Below are positions 1-8,734 of a stretch of DNA of 64,000 nucleotides, one piece after another. The stretch spans positions 353,001-417,000 of the forward strand of contig CP099617.1 of NCBI GenBank assembly GCA_024072375.1, written 5' to 3'. Both the position numbers and the translations under genes were made by a program. The DNA comes from Sphingomonadaceae bacterium OTU29LAMAA1 (GTDB lineage Bacteria > Pseudomonadota > Alphaproteobacteria > Sphingomonadales > Sphingomonadaceae). The notes under the pieces were generated by a model. It was not told the origin of the DNA. It made no database searches and worked only from the letters and a program-made list of their open reading frames with translations. Positions within the stretch are counted from its first letter, which is position 1. Each line of letters opens with the position of its first letter.

Positions 1-196
1 CGTCATCGCCAGCCCCTTGCTCGCGATCCTCGCACAGGGCGGTGATCTATACGAAAGCTGGCTCAAGCGTCGCGCCGGGGTCAAGGATTCGGGCAGCGTC
101 ATCCCGGGCCACGGTGGCGTACTCGACCGGCTCGATGGTGTGGTGCCGGTGATGCCGCTGGCTGCGCTGCTCGTCGTCGTGCCGCTGGCGTTTTGA
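1..196 (+). CDS. cdsA: Phosphatidate cytidylyltransferase, C-terminal part
   Basis: The gene enters from the left edge and only its last 64 codons are visible. CdsA makes CDP-diacylglycerol from phosphatidate and CTP in the inner membrane, the entry step to phospholipid synthesis. The fragment carries the family signature: Ser-x-x-KR, then KD, then PGHGG followed by DR-x-D. It ends in a hydrophobic segment rich in Leu and Val, as expected for the last membrane helix. The TGA stop lies one base before the dxr start, so the two are probably cotranscribed. The cdsA-dxr-rseP-bamA order is standard in proteobacteria. Confidence 0.93.
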   Translation, partial: VIASPLLAILAQGGDLYESWLKRRAGVKDSGSVIPGHGGVLDRLDGVVPVMPLAALLVVVPLAF

Positions 197-197
197 C

Positions 198-1373
198 ATG
201 AAGACCGTCACCATCCTGGGCGCGACCGGCTCGGTCGGCACTTCGACTCTCGACCTCGTCGAGCGGGAGCCGGACCGCCTCAAGGTACGGGCGCTCACCG
301 CCAATTGCGATGTCGCCAATCTCGCCGCCGCCGCGATCCGCACCCGCGCAGAGATCGCGGTGGTCGCCGACGAGTCCTGCCTGCCCGCATTGCGCGACGC
401 CCTTGACGGTACGTCGACGCAGGCAGCCGGGGGCGCGCAGGCGATCTGCGACGCCGCTGCCGGCGCGGACTGGACGATGGGCGCGATCGTCGGTTGCGCC
501 GGCCTTAAGCCGGTCATGGCGGCGATCGAACACGGCGGCACCGTCGTCATCGCCAACAAGGAACCTTTGGTCTCCGCAGGCGAGGTGATCCTCGCCGCGG
601 CTGCCTGCTCCGGCGCGACGCTCCTACCCGCGGACAGCGAACACAACGCCATCTACCAATGTTTCGACTTCGCGCGTCCCGAGGGCGTCCGGCGCATCAT
701 CCTGACGGCCAGCGGCGGGCCGTTCCGCGACTGGTCGCTGGAGCGGATGGCGGACGTCACCGTCGAACAGGCCGTCGCGCATCCCAATTGGTCGATGGGC
801 GCGAAGATCAGCATCGACAGTGCGACGATGATGAACAAGGGCCTGGAACTGATCGAGGCCGCCCGGCTGTTTCCCGTCGCGAACGATCGGATCGAGGTGG
901 TGCTGCACCGCCAGTCGGTGATCCATTCGATGGTCGATTACGTCGACGGATCGATGTTGGCCCAGCTCGGCCCGTCCGATATGCGCGTGCCGATCGCCCA
1001 CACGCTGGCTTGGCCCGAGCGGATGGCGACACCGATGGAGCCGCTGGATCTGGTCAAAATCGGCCGCCTCGATTTCGAAGCCTGCGATCCCGTTCGCTTT
1101 CCCGCACTGGTGCTCGCCCGCGCCGCGCTGGAGGCGGGTGGCGCGCGGCCGGCGATCCTCAATGCGGCCAACGAGGTGGCCGTCGCAGCGTTCCTTGCAC
1201 GGCGCATCGGCTTCCTCGAAATTGCCGCAATCGTCGCCGATACGCTGGAGCGGTACGATCCGCCGGCTCCCGATACGCTGGAGGCGGTCCTCGCCATCGA
1301 CGGCGAGGCGCGACGAATGGCGGACGAGAGTGTACAGGGACGTGCTCAGGGGCGTGTAAAGGTCCACGCGTGA
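198..1373 (+). CDS. dxr: 1-deoxy-D-xylulose 5-phosphate reductoisomerase
   Basis: This 391-residue enzyme makes 2-C-methyl-D-erythritol 4-phosphate in the cytosolic MEP isoprenoid pathway. It shows the NADPH loop GATGSVG (8-14), the DSEHNA motif with metal ligands D146 and E148, and MMNKGLE with E217 as third ligand. Length is normal. The usual NKESLV block reads NKEPLV here (Pro123 for Ser) and LPVDSEH reads LPADSEH, so the active-site surroundings differ slightly from textbook members. It starts with ATG one base after the cdsA stop. Confidence 0.97.
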   Translation: MKTVTILGATGSVGTSTLDLVEREPDRLKVRALTANCDVANLAAAAIRTRAEIAVVADESCLPALRDALDGTSTQAAGGAQAICDAAAGADWTMGAIVGCAGLKPVMAAIEHGGTVVIANKEPLVSAGEVILAAAACSGATLLPADSEHNAIYQCFDFARPEGVRRIILTASGGPFRDWSLERMADVTVEQAVAHPNWSMGAKISIDSATMMNKGLELIEAARLFPVANDRIEVVLHRQSVIHSMVDYVDGSMLAQLGPSDMRVPIAHTLAWPERMATPMEPLDLVKIGRLDFEACDPVRFPALVLARAALEAGGARPAILNAANEVAVAAFLARRIGFLEIAAIVADTLERYDPPAPDTLEAVLAIDGEARRMADESVQGRAQGRVKVHA

Positions 1374-1386
1374 AGGATTGCCAAGC

Positions 1387-2520
1387 TTGATCCAGTCCCC
1401 CGGCGTTCTGATGGCCGTCCTCGCGTTCCTCTGCGCGATCGGTCCGCTCGTCTTTATCCACGAGATGGGCCATTATCTGGCCGGCCGCCTGTTCGGGGTT
1501 AAGGCGGAGGCGTTTTCGATCGGCTTCGGGCGGGAGATCGCGGGCGTCACCGATCGCCGCGGCACCCGCTGGAAGTTCGGCTGGCTGCCGCTCGGCGGTT
1601 ACGTCCGCTTCGCGGGGGACATGAACCCCGCCAGCCAGCCGGACGCGGCGTGGCTGTCGTTGCCCGCCGCGGAGCGCGAACAGACGTTTCAGGCCAAGCC
1701 GCTCTGGCAGCGCGCGATCATCGTCGCCGCCGGGCCGGCGATCAACCTGATCCTCGCCGTCCTCATTCTGGCTGGCTTCGCCCACACTTATGGCGTCGAT
1801 CGTACGCCTGCCGTCGTCGGAACGGTGATCGAGGGTGGTCCGGGTGCGAAAGCCGGGCTGCGCCCCGGTGACCGGATCGTCGCGATCGACGGCCGCGAGA
1901 TCGAGACCTTTTCGGACGTCGCCCGCTATGCGCTGATCCGTCCGGGCGCGCAGGCGACCGTGCGCATCGATCGCGCGGGCAGCGAGGTCGACCGTCCGCT
2001 GGCTATCGGCGTGGTCCGCCAGCGCGATCGCTTCGGGAACGAATATCGCATCGGCAGGATCGGTATCGGCAGCGGCGATCCCGTGCTGGAACCCGTCGGC
2101 CTGCTCGCCGCCCCCCTTGCCGGTGTGCGGATGACGGGAGAGATCATCAGCGGTACGCTGGAAACACTGGGCCAGATCATCAGCGGCCGTCGCTCGATCG
2201 ACGAACTCGGCGGACCGATCCGTATCGCCAAGATTTCCGGCGAACAGATGGCACTTGGTATCTCCGCCTTCGTCTGGCTGGTCGCGATGCTGTCGATCAA
2301 TCTGGGGTTCATCAACCTGCTGCCAGTACCGATGCTGGATGGCGGCCATTTGTTCTTCTATGCGATCGAGGCGATCCGCCGCCGCCCCCTCGAACCCCGG
2401 GTACAGGAATGGGCGTTCCGCGGCGGACTTGCGATGGTGCTGACGCTGATGCTGGTCGTGACCTTCAATGATTTGAGCGCCGTGGGCCTGTGGCAGCGCC
2501 TCGCCGGGTTGATCGGCTGA
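1387..2520 (+). CDS. rseP: RseP-family site-2 zinc metalloprotease
   Basis: This is an inner-membrane intramembrane protease of the site-2 family. In E. coli RseP cleaves anti-sigma-E factor RseA and leftover signal peptides. The zinc motif HEMGH is at residues 25-29 in the first membrane helix, a PDZ domain fills the middle, and the second catalytic motif LDGGHL is near 317-322, followed by a last helix. I chose TTG at 1387 because GAAGGA ends nine bases upstream; TTG at 1378 and ATG at 1411 are alternatives. The product is 377 residues, normal for the family. It lies between dxr and bamA, as in most proteobacteria. Confidence 0.93.
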   Translation: MIQSPGVLMAVLAFLCAIGPLVFIHEMGHYLAGRLFGVKAEAFSIGFGREIAGVTDRRGTRWKFGWLPLGGYVRFAGDMNPASQPDAAWLSLPAAEREQTFQAKPLWQRAIIVAAGPAINLILAVLILAGFAHTYGVDRTPAVVGTVIEGGPGAKAGLRPGDRIVAIDGREIETFSDVARYALIRPGAQATVRIDRAGSEVDRPLAIGVVRQRDRFGNEYRIGRIGIGSGDPVLEPVGLLAAPLAGVRMTGEIISGTLETLGQIISGRRSIDELGGPIRIAKISGEQMALGISAFVWLVAMLSINLGFINLLPVPMLDGGHLFFYAIEAIRRRPLEPRVQEWAFRGGLAMVLTLMLVVTFNDLSAVGLWQRLAGLIG

Positions 2521-2593
2521 CCGGGTTGGGGCAGGGCAGTTTTCTGCGTCTCCCGGTGCATATGAGTATCCTGACGTATTTGGGGTGGGTTGA

Positions 2594-5335
2594 GTGACAG
2601 CGATGAAGAGTTCCATGTTCGTGGCCAGGGGCGCCGCGCTGCTCGCCGGCACCATGCTGTCGGGCGTGCCCGTCATGGCCCAGACCGCACCGGCGCCCGC
2701 CTCTGCGTCCCAGCCCGTCGTCGCGCCTGCGCCCGCCGCTGGCCAATCCGCTACGCCCGCGCCGGTTCGCACGATCAAGACGCTGCGCGTCGAGGGATCG
2801 CAGCGTATCGAGCCGGAGACGGTTCTGTCCTACACGAAGTTGCGTGTCGGCATTCCGTACACTGCGGAAACGCTCGATCAGGCGCTGAAGGATCTTCAGG
2901 CCTCGGACCTGTTCGTCGATTTCTCGATTTCGGGCGTCGAGACCGGGGATATCGTGCTGCGTATCCGCGAGAACCCGATCATCAACCGCGTGATCCTCGA
3001 AGGGAACAAGGCGCTCAAGAGCGACAAAATCACCAAGGAGATCAAGCTCGCGCCGCGGCAGATCTTCACGCGCACCGCCGTCCGTCAGGACGTGTCGCGG
3101 ATCATCGAACTGTACCGCCGCCAGGGCCGCTTTGCCGCCGTCATCAGTCCCAAGATGGTCAGCCTCGACCAGAACCGCGTCGACGTGGTGTTCGAGATTA
3201 CCGAAGGGCCGAAATCCAAGGTTCGCCAGATCAACATCATCGGCAACGAGGTGTTCGAGGACGGCAAGCTGCGGGGCGAGATGGCGACGAAGGAATCGCG
3301 CTGGTTCCGGCTGCTGTCGTCGAGCACGTCCTACGATCAGGATCGCCTGAACTACGATCAGCAGAAGCTGCGCCAATATTATCTGACGCAGGGCTATGCC
3401 GACTTCCGCGTCACCAGCGCCGTTGCCGAACTGACGCCGGACAAGCGCGACTTCATCATCACCTATGTCGTCGAAGAGGGTAAGCGCTACAAGTTCGGCG
3501 ACGTCAGCGTCGACAGCGAGATCCGCGATTTCGACAATAAGAAGCTCGCCGCATCGCTGCCGATCAAAAAGGGCGAATGGTACAACGCCAAGCTGGTCGA
3601 GGATTCGGTCGATCAGCTGAGCGAATCGGCCGGTCTGTTCGGCTATGCGTTCACCGACGTATCGCCGGACTTCCAGCGCGATCCCGAAACGCTGACGATG
3701 GGGATGAACTTCCACATCGGGCAGGCGCAGCGCACCTATATCGAGCGCATCGATATTAACGGTAACACCCAGACGCAGGACAAGGTCGTCCGCCGGGAAA
3801 TCCGCCTCGCCGAAGGCGACGCGTTCAACAGCTTCCAGGTCAAGCGCTCGCAGGACCGCATCAACTCGCTGGGCTTCTTCCAGGACAAGATGGAGATCAA
3901 GCAGAACCCCGGTTCCGCGCCCGATCGCATCATCCTCGAAACCAATCTCGAAGAGAAATCGACCGGCGAGTTGCAGCTCTCCGTCGGCTATTCCAGCCTC
4001 GAACGTTTCATCGTTCAGGCGAACATCACGCAGAACAACTTCCGCGGCAAGGGACAGGTGCTGCGCGCCGGCGTCAACTATTCATCCTATTCGAAGTCGA
4101 TCGAGCTGGGCTTCACCGAGCCGTATCTTTTCGACAAGAACGTCGCGATCGGCGTCGACGTGTTCCGCCGCGACTTCAACTCGTTCAACTATGTCGGTCA
4201 GGATCGCCAGACCACCTATTCGCAGGTGTCGACCGGCTTCCAGGTTCGTACTGGCGTACCGCTGACCGAATATTGGTCGCTCGCCGGGCGCTACGGCCTG
4301 TCCTACGATCAGGTCGGGCTAGACGAATCCACCTATTATACCAACGGGCAGTGCGACCGGTTGAGGGCGGGGCGTTACCTGTGCGAAGCGATCGGCAATC
4401 GCTGGACGTCGTCGATCGGCTATTCACTCATTTACGACAGCCTCAACAGCCGCCTGCGCCCGACCGCGGGCCAGCGTCTCAGCTTCAGTCAGGATTTCGC
4501 CGGTCTCGGCGGTGACGTGAAGTACATCCGTACCCGGCTCGAAGGATCGAAGTTCTGGAACGTCGGCAGCGGCTTCATCGGCTCGATCGTCGGTGAGGGC
4601 GGCTATATCAAGTCGCTCGAAAAGAGCCGTGGTCTTGGCGTCGACTCGGTGCGTATCACCGATCGTTTCTATCTTGGCGAACCGCAGTTCCGCGGCTTCG
4701 ACATCCGCGGCATCGGTCCGCGCGTGCAGCGTGCGTCGTTCACCACCGACGCCAACGGCAAGCAGATCGCCGTCACCGATCGCGATCAGATCGTCGACGA
4801 CGCGCTGGGTGGCAACGCTTATTACCTGGTTCGTGCCGAGCTCGAGATCCCGCTCGGCGCCGGTGCGCGCGAACTGGGCCTGCGTCCGTCGATCTACGTG
4901 CAGGCGGGCAGCCTGTTCAGCCTGACGCGACCGCAGCCAACGGCGACGTTCCCGACGATCACCGATGCGAACGGCAACGTCACCGTCCTGCCGCTCACCA
5001 CGCCGGTTCTCGATAGCGCGGGCCGCCAGCTGTATCTGGTGTCGTCGGCCGATACGACCAATGCGGGCGCGATCACGACCTGCGCCATCGGCTATGCGGC
5101 GGTGGGCGGTGGAGCGTGCTCGGGCAGCTCGACCAACACGATCTATCAGACCTCGACTCCCGCATTCCAGGAAACCTATTACGGCTCCCGTGCCACACCG
5201 CGCATCAGCGTCGGCGTCGGCGTCAACTGGAATTCGCCGTTCGGTCCGCTTCGTATCGATCTCGCCAAGGCGCTCGTCACCCAGAAGGGCGACGATCCCA
5301 AGCTCATTACCTTCAACGTAGGGACGCAGTTCTAA
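2594..5335 (+). CDS. bamA: Outer membrane assembly factor BamA (Omp85)
   Basis: BamA inserts beta-barrel proteins into the outer membrane. The 913-residue product has a signal peptide (to about residue 30, then a Pro/Ala-rich stretch), five POTRA-type repeats to about residue 440, and an Omp85 barrel ending in Phe. The barrel contains an insertion of roughly 85 residues (about 777-865) with two cysteines, probably a surface loop; this makes it about 100 residues longer than E. coli BamA. The GTG at 2594 gives the longest frame, but ATG at 2603 is equally possible. The stop overlaps the skp start in TAATG. Confidence 0.96.
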   Translation: MTAMKSSMFVARGAALLAGTMLSGVPVMAQTAPAPASASQPVVAPAPAAGQSATPAPVRTIKTLRVEGSQRIEPETVLSYTKLRVGIPYTAETLDQALKDLQASDLFVDFSISGVETGDIVLRIRENPIINRVILEGNKALKSDKITKEIKLAPRQIFTRTAVRQDVSRIIELYRRQGRFAAVISPKMVSLDQNRVDVVFEITEGPKSKVRQINIIGNEVFEDGKLRGEMATKESRWFRLLSSSTSYDQDRLNYDQQKLRQYYLTQGYADFRVTSAVAELTPDKRDFIITYVVEEGKRYKFGDVSVDSEIRDFDNKKLAASLPIKKGEWYNAKLVEDSVDQLSESAGLFGYAFTDVSPDFQRDPETLTMGMNFHIGQAQRTYIERIDINGNTQTQDKVVRREIRLAEGDAFNSFQVKRSQDRINSLGFFQDKMEIKQNPGSAPDRIILETNLEEKSTGELQLSVGYSSLERFIVQANITQNNFRGKGQVLRAGVNYSSYSKSIELGFTEPYLFDKNVAIGVDVFRRDFNSFNYVGQDRQTTYSQVSTGFQVRTGVPLTEYWSLAGRYGLSYDQVGLDESTYYTNGQCDRLRAGRYLCEAIGNRWTSSIGYSLIYDSLNSRLRPTAGQRLSFSQDFAGLGGDVKYIRTRLEGSKFWNVGSGFIGSIVGEGGYIKSLEKSRGLGVDSVRITDRFYLGEPQFRGFDIRGIGPRVQRASFTTDANGKQIAVTDRDQIVDDALGGNAYYLVRAELEIPLGAGARELGLRPSIYVQAGSLFSLTRPQPTATFPTITDANGNVTVLPLTTPVLDSAGRQLYLVSSADTTNAGAITTCAIGYAAVGGGACSGSSTNTIYQTSTPAFQETYYGSRATPRISVGVGVNWNSPFGPLRIDLAKALVTQKGDDPKLITFNVGTQF

Positions 5336-6078
5336 TGAAGACCATGACCAAGACTTGCGCGGCGATGCTCGCCGGCGCTTCCGTCGCGCTGCTCGCCGGC
5401 TCGGCTTCGGCCCAGACGGCAGGGATCGCCACGGCGCAGGCCGATGCGGCGATCTTCAGCGCCAAGGCGTTCGATGCCGCGAACCAGCAGATCTCGACGA
5501 CCTACAAGGCACAGCTCGATCAGGCCGCTGCCGCACAGACCGCGCTGAACACGCAGCTGCGCACGCTGCTCGATACCAACAAGGACGGTCAGGTCAGTCA
5601 GGCCGAAGCCGCTGCGGCCGAAGCGCCGAACAACGCGATCGGCAATCAGGTTCGCGCCGCCCAGCAGAAGGCGCAGCCCGGCATCGAAGCCGCGCAGGGG
5701 CCCGCGATCAAGGCGCAGGCCTATGCGCTCGAGCAGATCACCGCAAAGTACGATCCCGCCCTGCGCGCGGTGGTGAACGCAAAGAAGATCAGCATCGTGC
5801 TCGCGCCGAACGCGATCCAGTTCGCGCCGCCCGCGACCGACATCACGCGCGACATCATCGCCGAGATCGATCGCACCACGCCGTCTGTGCCGATCGCACC
5901 GCCTGCCAACTGGCAGCCGCAGCAGCAGACCGTCGAGCTGCTCCAGCAGTACCGCCAGCTCGTATATGCGAATGCCGCCCGTCGTCAGCAGGCCGGCGCT
6001 CCGGCACCGGCAGCCGGCACTGCACCGGCGGCTGCCGCCCCCGCCACCACCCCGCGCGCCACGCCGCAGGGTCGCTAA
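5335..6078 (+). CDS. skp: Skp/OmpH-type periplasmic chaperone with EF-hand-like loop
   Basis: Skp-family chaperones hold unfolded outer-membrane proteins in the periplasm for BamA. The 247-residue product has a signal peptide cleaved near ASAQT (about residue 27), a long Ala/Gln-rich helical body and a Pro/Ala-rich tail. Position after bamA, with starts overlapping by one base, supports the assignment. Residues 80-91 (DTNKDGQVSQAE) match the 12-residue EF-hand calcium loop, with D1, N3, D5, G6, V8 and E12 in place. E. coli Skp has no such loop. Sequence similarity to E. coli Skp is low, so the name rests on context, length and composition. Confidence 0.85.
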   Translation: MKTMTKTCAAMLAGASVALLAGSASAQTAGIATAQADAAIFSAKAFDAANQQISTTYKAQLDQAAAAQTALNTQLRTLLDTNKDGQVSQAEAAAAEAPNNAIGNQVRAAQQKAQPGIEAAQGPAIKAQAYALEQITAKYDPALRAVVNAKKISIVLAPNAIQFAPPATDITRDIIAEIDRTTPSVPIAPPANWQPQQQTVELLQQYRQLVYANAARRQQAGAPAPAAGTAPAAAAPATTPRATPQGR

Positions 6079-6090
6079 GGCGCGGATCGG

Positions 6091-6564
6091 GTGAGCGAAG
6101 ACACACCGGTGACCATGGGCCCGCTTGATATCGGGCGGGTCATGGCCGCACTGCCGCATCGCTACCCGATGCTGCTGGTCGACCGCGTCGAGGAACTCGT
6201 TCTCGACCGGTCGATCGCGGCGATCAAGGCGGTGACGATCAACGAAAGCTTTTTCCAGGGACATTTTCCCGGTCGGCCGATCATGCCGGGCGTGCTGATC
6301 GTCGAGGCGCTGGCGCAGGCGGCAGGTATCCTCGCAGTCGAAAGCCTAGGCCTCGCCGGCTCCGGCAAACTCGTCTATTTCATGGCGATCGACGGCGCGA
6401 AATTCCGCAAGCCCGTCGAGCCCGGCGTTCTGCTGCGGCTCGAGGCCACGTTCGTCCAGAAACGCGCCAGCGTCTGCAAGTTCGAAGGCATTGCGAAGAT
6501 CGACGGGCAAGTCGTTGCTCAGGCCAATTTTACCGCGATGATTGCCGATCCGCCCAAGGCGTAA
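6091..6564 (+). CDS. fabZ: 3-hydroxyacyl-ACP dehydratase FabZ
   Basis: FabZ dehydrates 3-hydroxyacyl-ACP in cytosolic type II fatty-acid synthesis. The 157-residue product has [11 protein letters not shown] (22-32) and the catalytic block [17 protein letters not shown] with His58 and Glu72. It starts with GTG twelve bases after the skp stop. In many Gram-negatives lpxD lies between skp and fabZ and lpxA follows; both are absent here, as expected for a lineage that uses glycosphingolipids instead of lipid A. Confidence 0.96.
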   Translation: MSEDTPVTMGPLDIGRVMAALPHRYPMLLVDRVEELVLDRSIAAIKAVTINESFFQGHFPGRPIMPGVLIVEALAQAAGILAVESLGLAGSGKLVYFMAIDGAKFRKPVEPGVLLRLEATFVQKRASVCKFEGIAKIDGQVVAQANFTAMIADPPKA

Positions 6565-6668
6565 AGGCGTCACGCGAAGCTCTCAACTTTGACAATGTCG
6601 TCAACGGTCGCTAGGCGGCCTTTCCTTTCTAGGCTGGTCGGAACCAGCCGCATCCGGAGCATGCAGAC

Positions 6669-6902
6669 GTGAAGAAAGAAACCCATCCCGACTACCACAT
6701 GATCAAGGTCCAGATGACCGACGGGACCGTGTTCGAGACTCGCTCCACCTGGGGCAAGGAAGGCGACACGATGACGCTCGACATCGATCCGCTCGCGCAT
6801 CCGGCATGGACCGGCGGCCGTGGCACGATGCTGGATGCCGGTGGCCAGGTGGCGCGCTTCAACAAGCGTTTCGGTGGCGGTCTTACCCTGCGCAAGGGAT
6901 GA
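6669..6902 (+). CDS. rpmE: 50S ribosomal protein L31, cysteine-free type
   Basis: This is a component of the large ribosomal subunit. The 77-residue product starts KKETHPDYH, has [15 protein letters not shown] and the HPAWTGG block typical of alphaproteobacterial L31. It has no cysteine, so it is the zinc-independent form. GTG is the start; the ribosome site upstream is weak (GGAG). It stands about 100 bases after fabZ and probably has its own promoter. Confidence 0.95.
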   Translation: MKKETHPDYHMIKVQMTDGTVFETRSTWGKEGDTMTLDIDPLAHPAWTGGRGTMLDAGGQVARFNKRFGGGLTLRKG

Positions 6903-6949
6903 TCCGTTTCGTTTACGCGGCCTTAACCATCGCCCGATAGGCGTTGGAC

Positions 6950-7261
6950 ATGTTCGCCGCGGAATTCGAACCAGCAGATATCAACGGCCGGCGCCGCTCA
7001 CAGCGTGCGCCGGTTTCGTTGGATGCGCATATCGGCAAGGGCGTGCGAACGCTCTGCAAGGTCGTCGACATCTCGGTCCACGGCGCGCGTCTGCAAACCT
7101 ATTCGGCGCTGACCAAGGACAGCACGATCTGGCTGACCTTGCCGCACGCCGGCTCCATCGCCGCCGACGTCAAATGGGCGGACGATTACGTCGCCGGCTG
7201 CCAGTTCAAGCAACCGATCCCGCTCGATGTGTTCGAACGGCTCGTCGAACTCAACCGCTAG
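6950..7261 (+). CDS. PilZ-domain protein, probable c-di-GMP receptor
   Basis: This is a single-domain PilZ protein of 103 residues. The arginine motif RRRSQR (14-19) and D40-x-S42-x-x-G45 are the two elements that bind cyclic di-GMP in this family. Such proteins link the second messenger to motility, exopolysaccharide or cell-cycle outputs, but the target here is unknown. ATG at 6950 is preferred to TTG at 6944. It is the last core gene before the tRNA fragment at 7280. Confidence 0.9.
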   Translation: MFAAEFEPADINGRRRSQRAPVSLDAHIGKGVRTLCKVVDISVHGARLQTYSALTKDSTIWLTLPHAGSIAADVKWADDYVAGCQFKQPIPLDVFERLVELNR

Positions 7262-7279
7262 CCGTTCCTCGCTGGTAAT

Positions 7280-7303
7280 TGGCGGAGAGAGTGGGATTCG
7301 AAC
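7280..7303 (-). other. tRNA-Ser 3'-end fragment, probable att site
   Basis: Read on the minus strand, these 24 bases are a tRNA 3' end: the T-loop GTTCGAATC, the 3' half of the T-stem (CCCAC), the acceptor strand TCTCTCC, discriminator G and CCA. This matches serine tRNAs. The rest of a tRNA, which should lie at higher coordinates, is absent and the match stops abruptly at 7303. Tyrosine-recombinase elements often leave such a duplicated tRNA 3' end at one border. The mobile side would be to the right (above 7303). No integrase and no second copy were found in the window. Confidence 0.7.
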
Positions 7304-7816
7304 ATTCTGTCCTAAGGCACTGTATTCGTTGAATACGTTTGCGGGTCATGGGTGAGATTGCCCCCTGAACTGCCCCCACAATTTCTTTTTGTTCCTAGCC
7401 GATCGCAGCATGAAGAATAATCGTCTGCCTCTACCTGCGACGACGCGTTGGGGTTAGCGTCCAAGGCTGATGGTAGTGAAGCGCCGAGGCTAGTGGCTGC
7501 AAAGTGTCTCAGCCCCAGCATGGTGATCCGAGGGGGGCCGGGGGCAGCGCCGCGGGGTCAAGCCGCCGTCATCGCCTGCTAGCCCTTTCTTGCTACGAGG
7601 AGGAGCAGGCTACAATGCTGCTCGTGCTTCATAAACGGCTCGCACATGGCTGCACCACTCAAAGTCGACGCATGCATCTACGAGCACACTGCCAGCGTCG
7701 GCGGGATCTCGTGTCATACACCGGGATATCGGCGGGAACTCCGACTCAGGATCCAGCAACTCGCGCGCCGTGCGTTCATGCTTGGCGCATGGAGCCGATC
7801 GATGAGTGGAAAACGG
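7304..7816. other. Gene-poor stretch next to the tRNA fragment
   Basis: No convincing gene was seen here. Short open frames exist on both strands but lack a ribosome site, recognisable motifs and sensible composition. The first 150 bases are less GC-rich than the core genes to the left, consistent with a change of origin at the tRNA fragment. Confidence 0.5.
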
Positions 7817-7850
7817 GTCGGACGGGGTGCCTGCTGGCACCCCGTCCGAC
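7817..7850 (-). terminator. Rho-independent terminator, 15-bp perfect stem
   Basis: Two 15-base arms (7817-7831 and 7836-7850) pair perfectly around the loop TGCT, and one more G-C pair can extend the stem. On the minus strand the hairpin is followed shortly by a TTTT run (complement of 7810-7813). It starts just after the stop of the minus-strand gene at 7856, so it should end that transcript. Confidence 0.8.
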
Positions 7851-7855
7851 CTCGC

Positions 7856-8371
7856 TCAGGCAGCGGCCTTGAGCGAGAAGACCGACCCAAAGTCGTTCGA
7901 GGCGAGCGCCACGCCGGCCAGCTCGCGTAACCGCGCAGCAGCGCGGGCATATCCTGAATCGAGGTCGCCGGCCGGCAGGCCCGGCCGTGAATCCATGCCG
8001 TCCGGATCGAAGCTCATTGTGGCCGCCTTGGAGCCGGCCGAGGCGATCAGCAGTATCCTGCCATCTTGACCAACCCAGAAGCGGCCGCTCTCGCGCACGT
8101 GGACGATGTCGAACCGAATCATCCCGATCTTGACGTTGGCCGGTCCCTCCATCTCGGCATCGCGTTCGAACTCGAGGTGGATGTAGTCGGCGTCCATGGT
8201 GTCGTGCGACGAGATGGCGCCGGCCGCGATGAACTCCCGCCCGACCTGTCCGATGCTGCCCCCGACGACGTAGGGCGTCGAGGCCCTCAGGATGCTGCGG
8301 CCGGGGTCGATTGCGGTGCGCGCAGCTTGGAGAAAAGCGTGAACTTGGCGTTCACCAGACGTTTGAATCAT
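7856..8371 (-). CDS. Protein of unknown function (171 aa)
   Basis: I do not recognise this family. The 171-residue product has no signal peptide or membrane segment. Its middle alternates strands and charged turns (HLEFERD, RFDIVHVRESGRFWVGQDGRI), suggesting a small beta-rich domain, followed by a helical C-terminus. AAGGGA lies about eight bases before the ATG, and a strong terminator follows the stop, so it looks like a genuine single-gene unit. It lies just inside the putative attachment site. Confidence 0.65.
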   Translation of the reverse strand: MIQTSGERQVHAFLQAARTAIDPGRSILRASTPYVVGGSIGQVGREFIAAGAISSHDTMDADYIHLEFERDAEMEGPANVKIGMIRFDIVHVRESGRFWVGQDGRILLIASAGSKAATMSFDPDGMDSRPGLPAGDLDSGYARAAARLRELAGVALASNDFGSVFSLKAAA

Positions 8372-8734
8372 GCTGTAATCCCTTCATTTCTATGATCGCG
8401 CCAGCGAGCGCTATTTTCCCCTCTCCCTGAGAGGAACATTGAGAAAGCAACCGAGCATGGTTGCTGTCGCCGAGGCATGGATGCCTTCGGCTCGTCGCGC
8501 GCTGCGGCGCGCTAGGGTCGCTCGATCGAAGTTTTCGGCCGTCGTCGGACGAGCAACGATGGTGGACCATAAGATGAACGCATCAGCGTTCCGCCCGTCT
8601 CGACGAGGGCGCAACGAGTTGAAGTGCAACATTCGACGAAGCTCTCCGACCTCCTTGCAGGGAAGAGGGCGTCCAGCGCCGGAGGTTTTGCCGAGTTGAT
8701 CGTTACCCTCCGGTCGGCTGATTATACCTGCTAA
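8372..8734. other. Stretch without a supported gene
   Basis: Open frames on both strands are short and resemble no family I know. A GC-rich inverted repeat lies near 8497-8513 (GCGCGC arms). It may hold the remains of the missing front part of the beta-lactamase-fold fragment that follows, but nothing recognisable is left. Confidence 0.4.
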
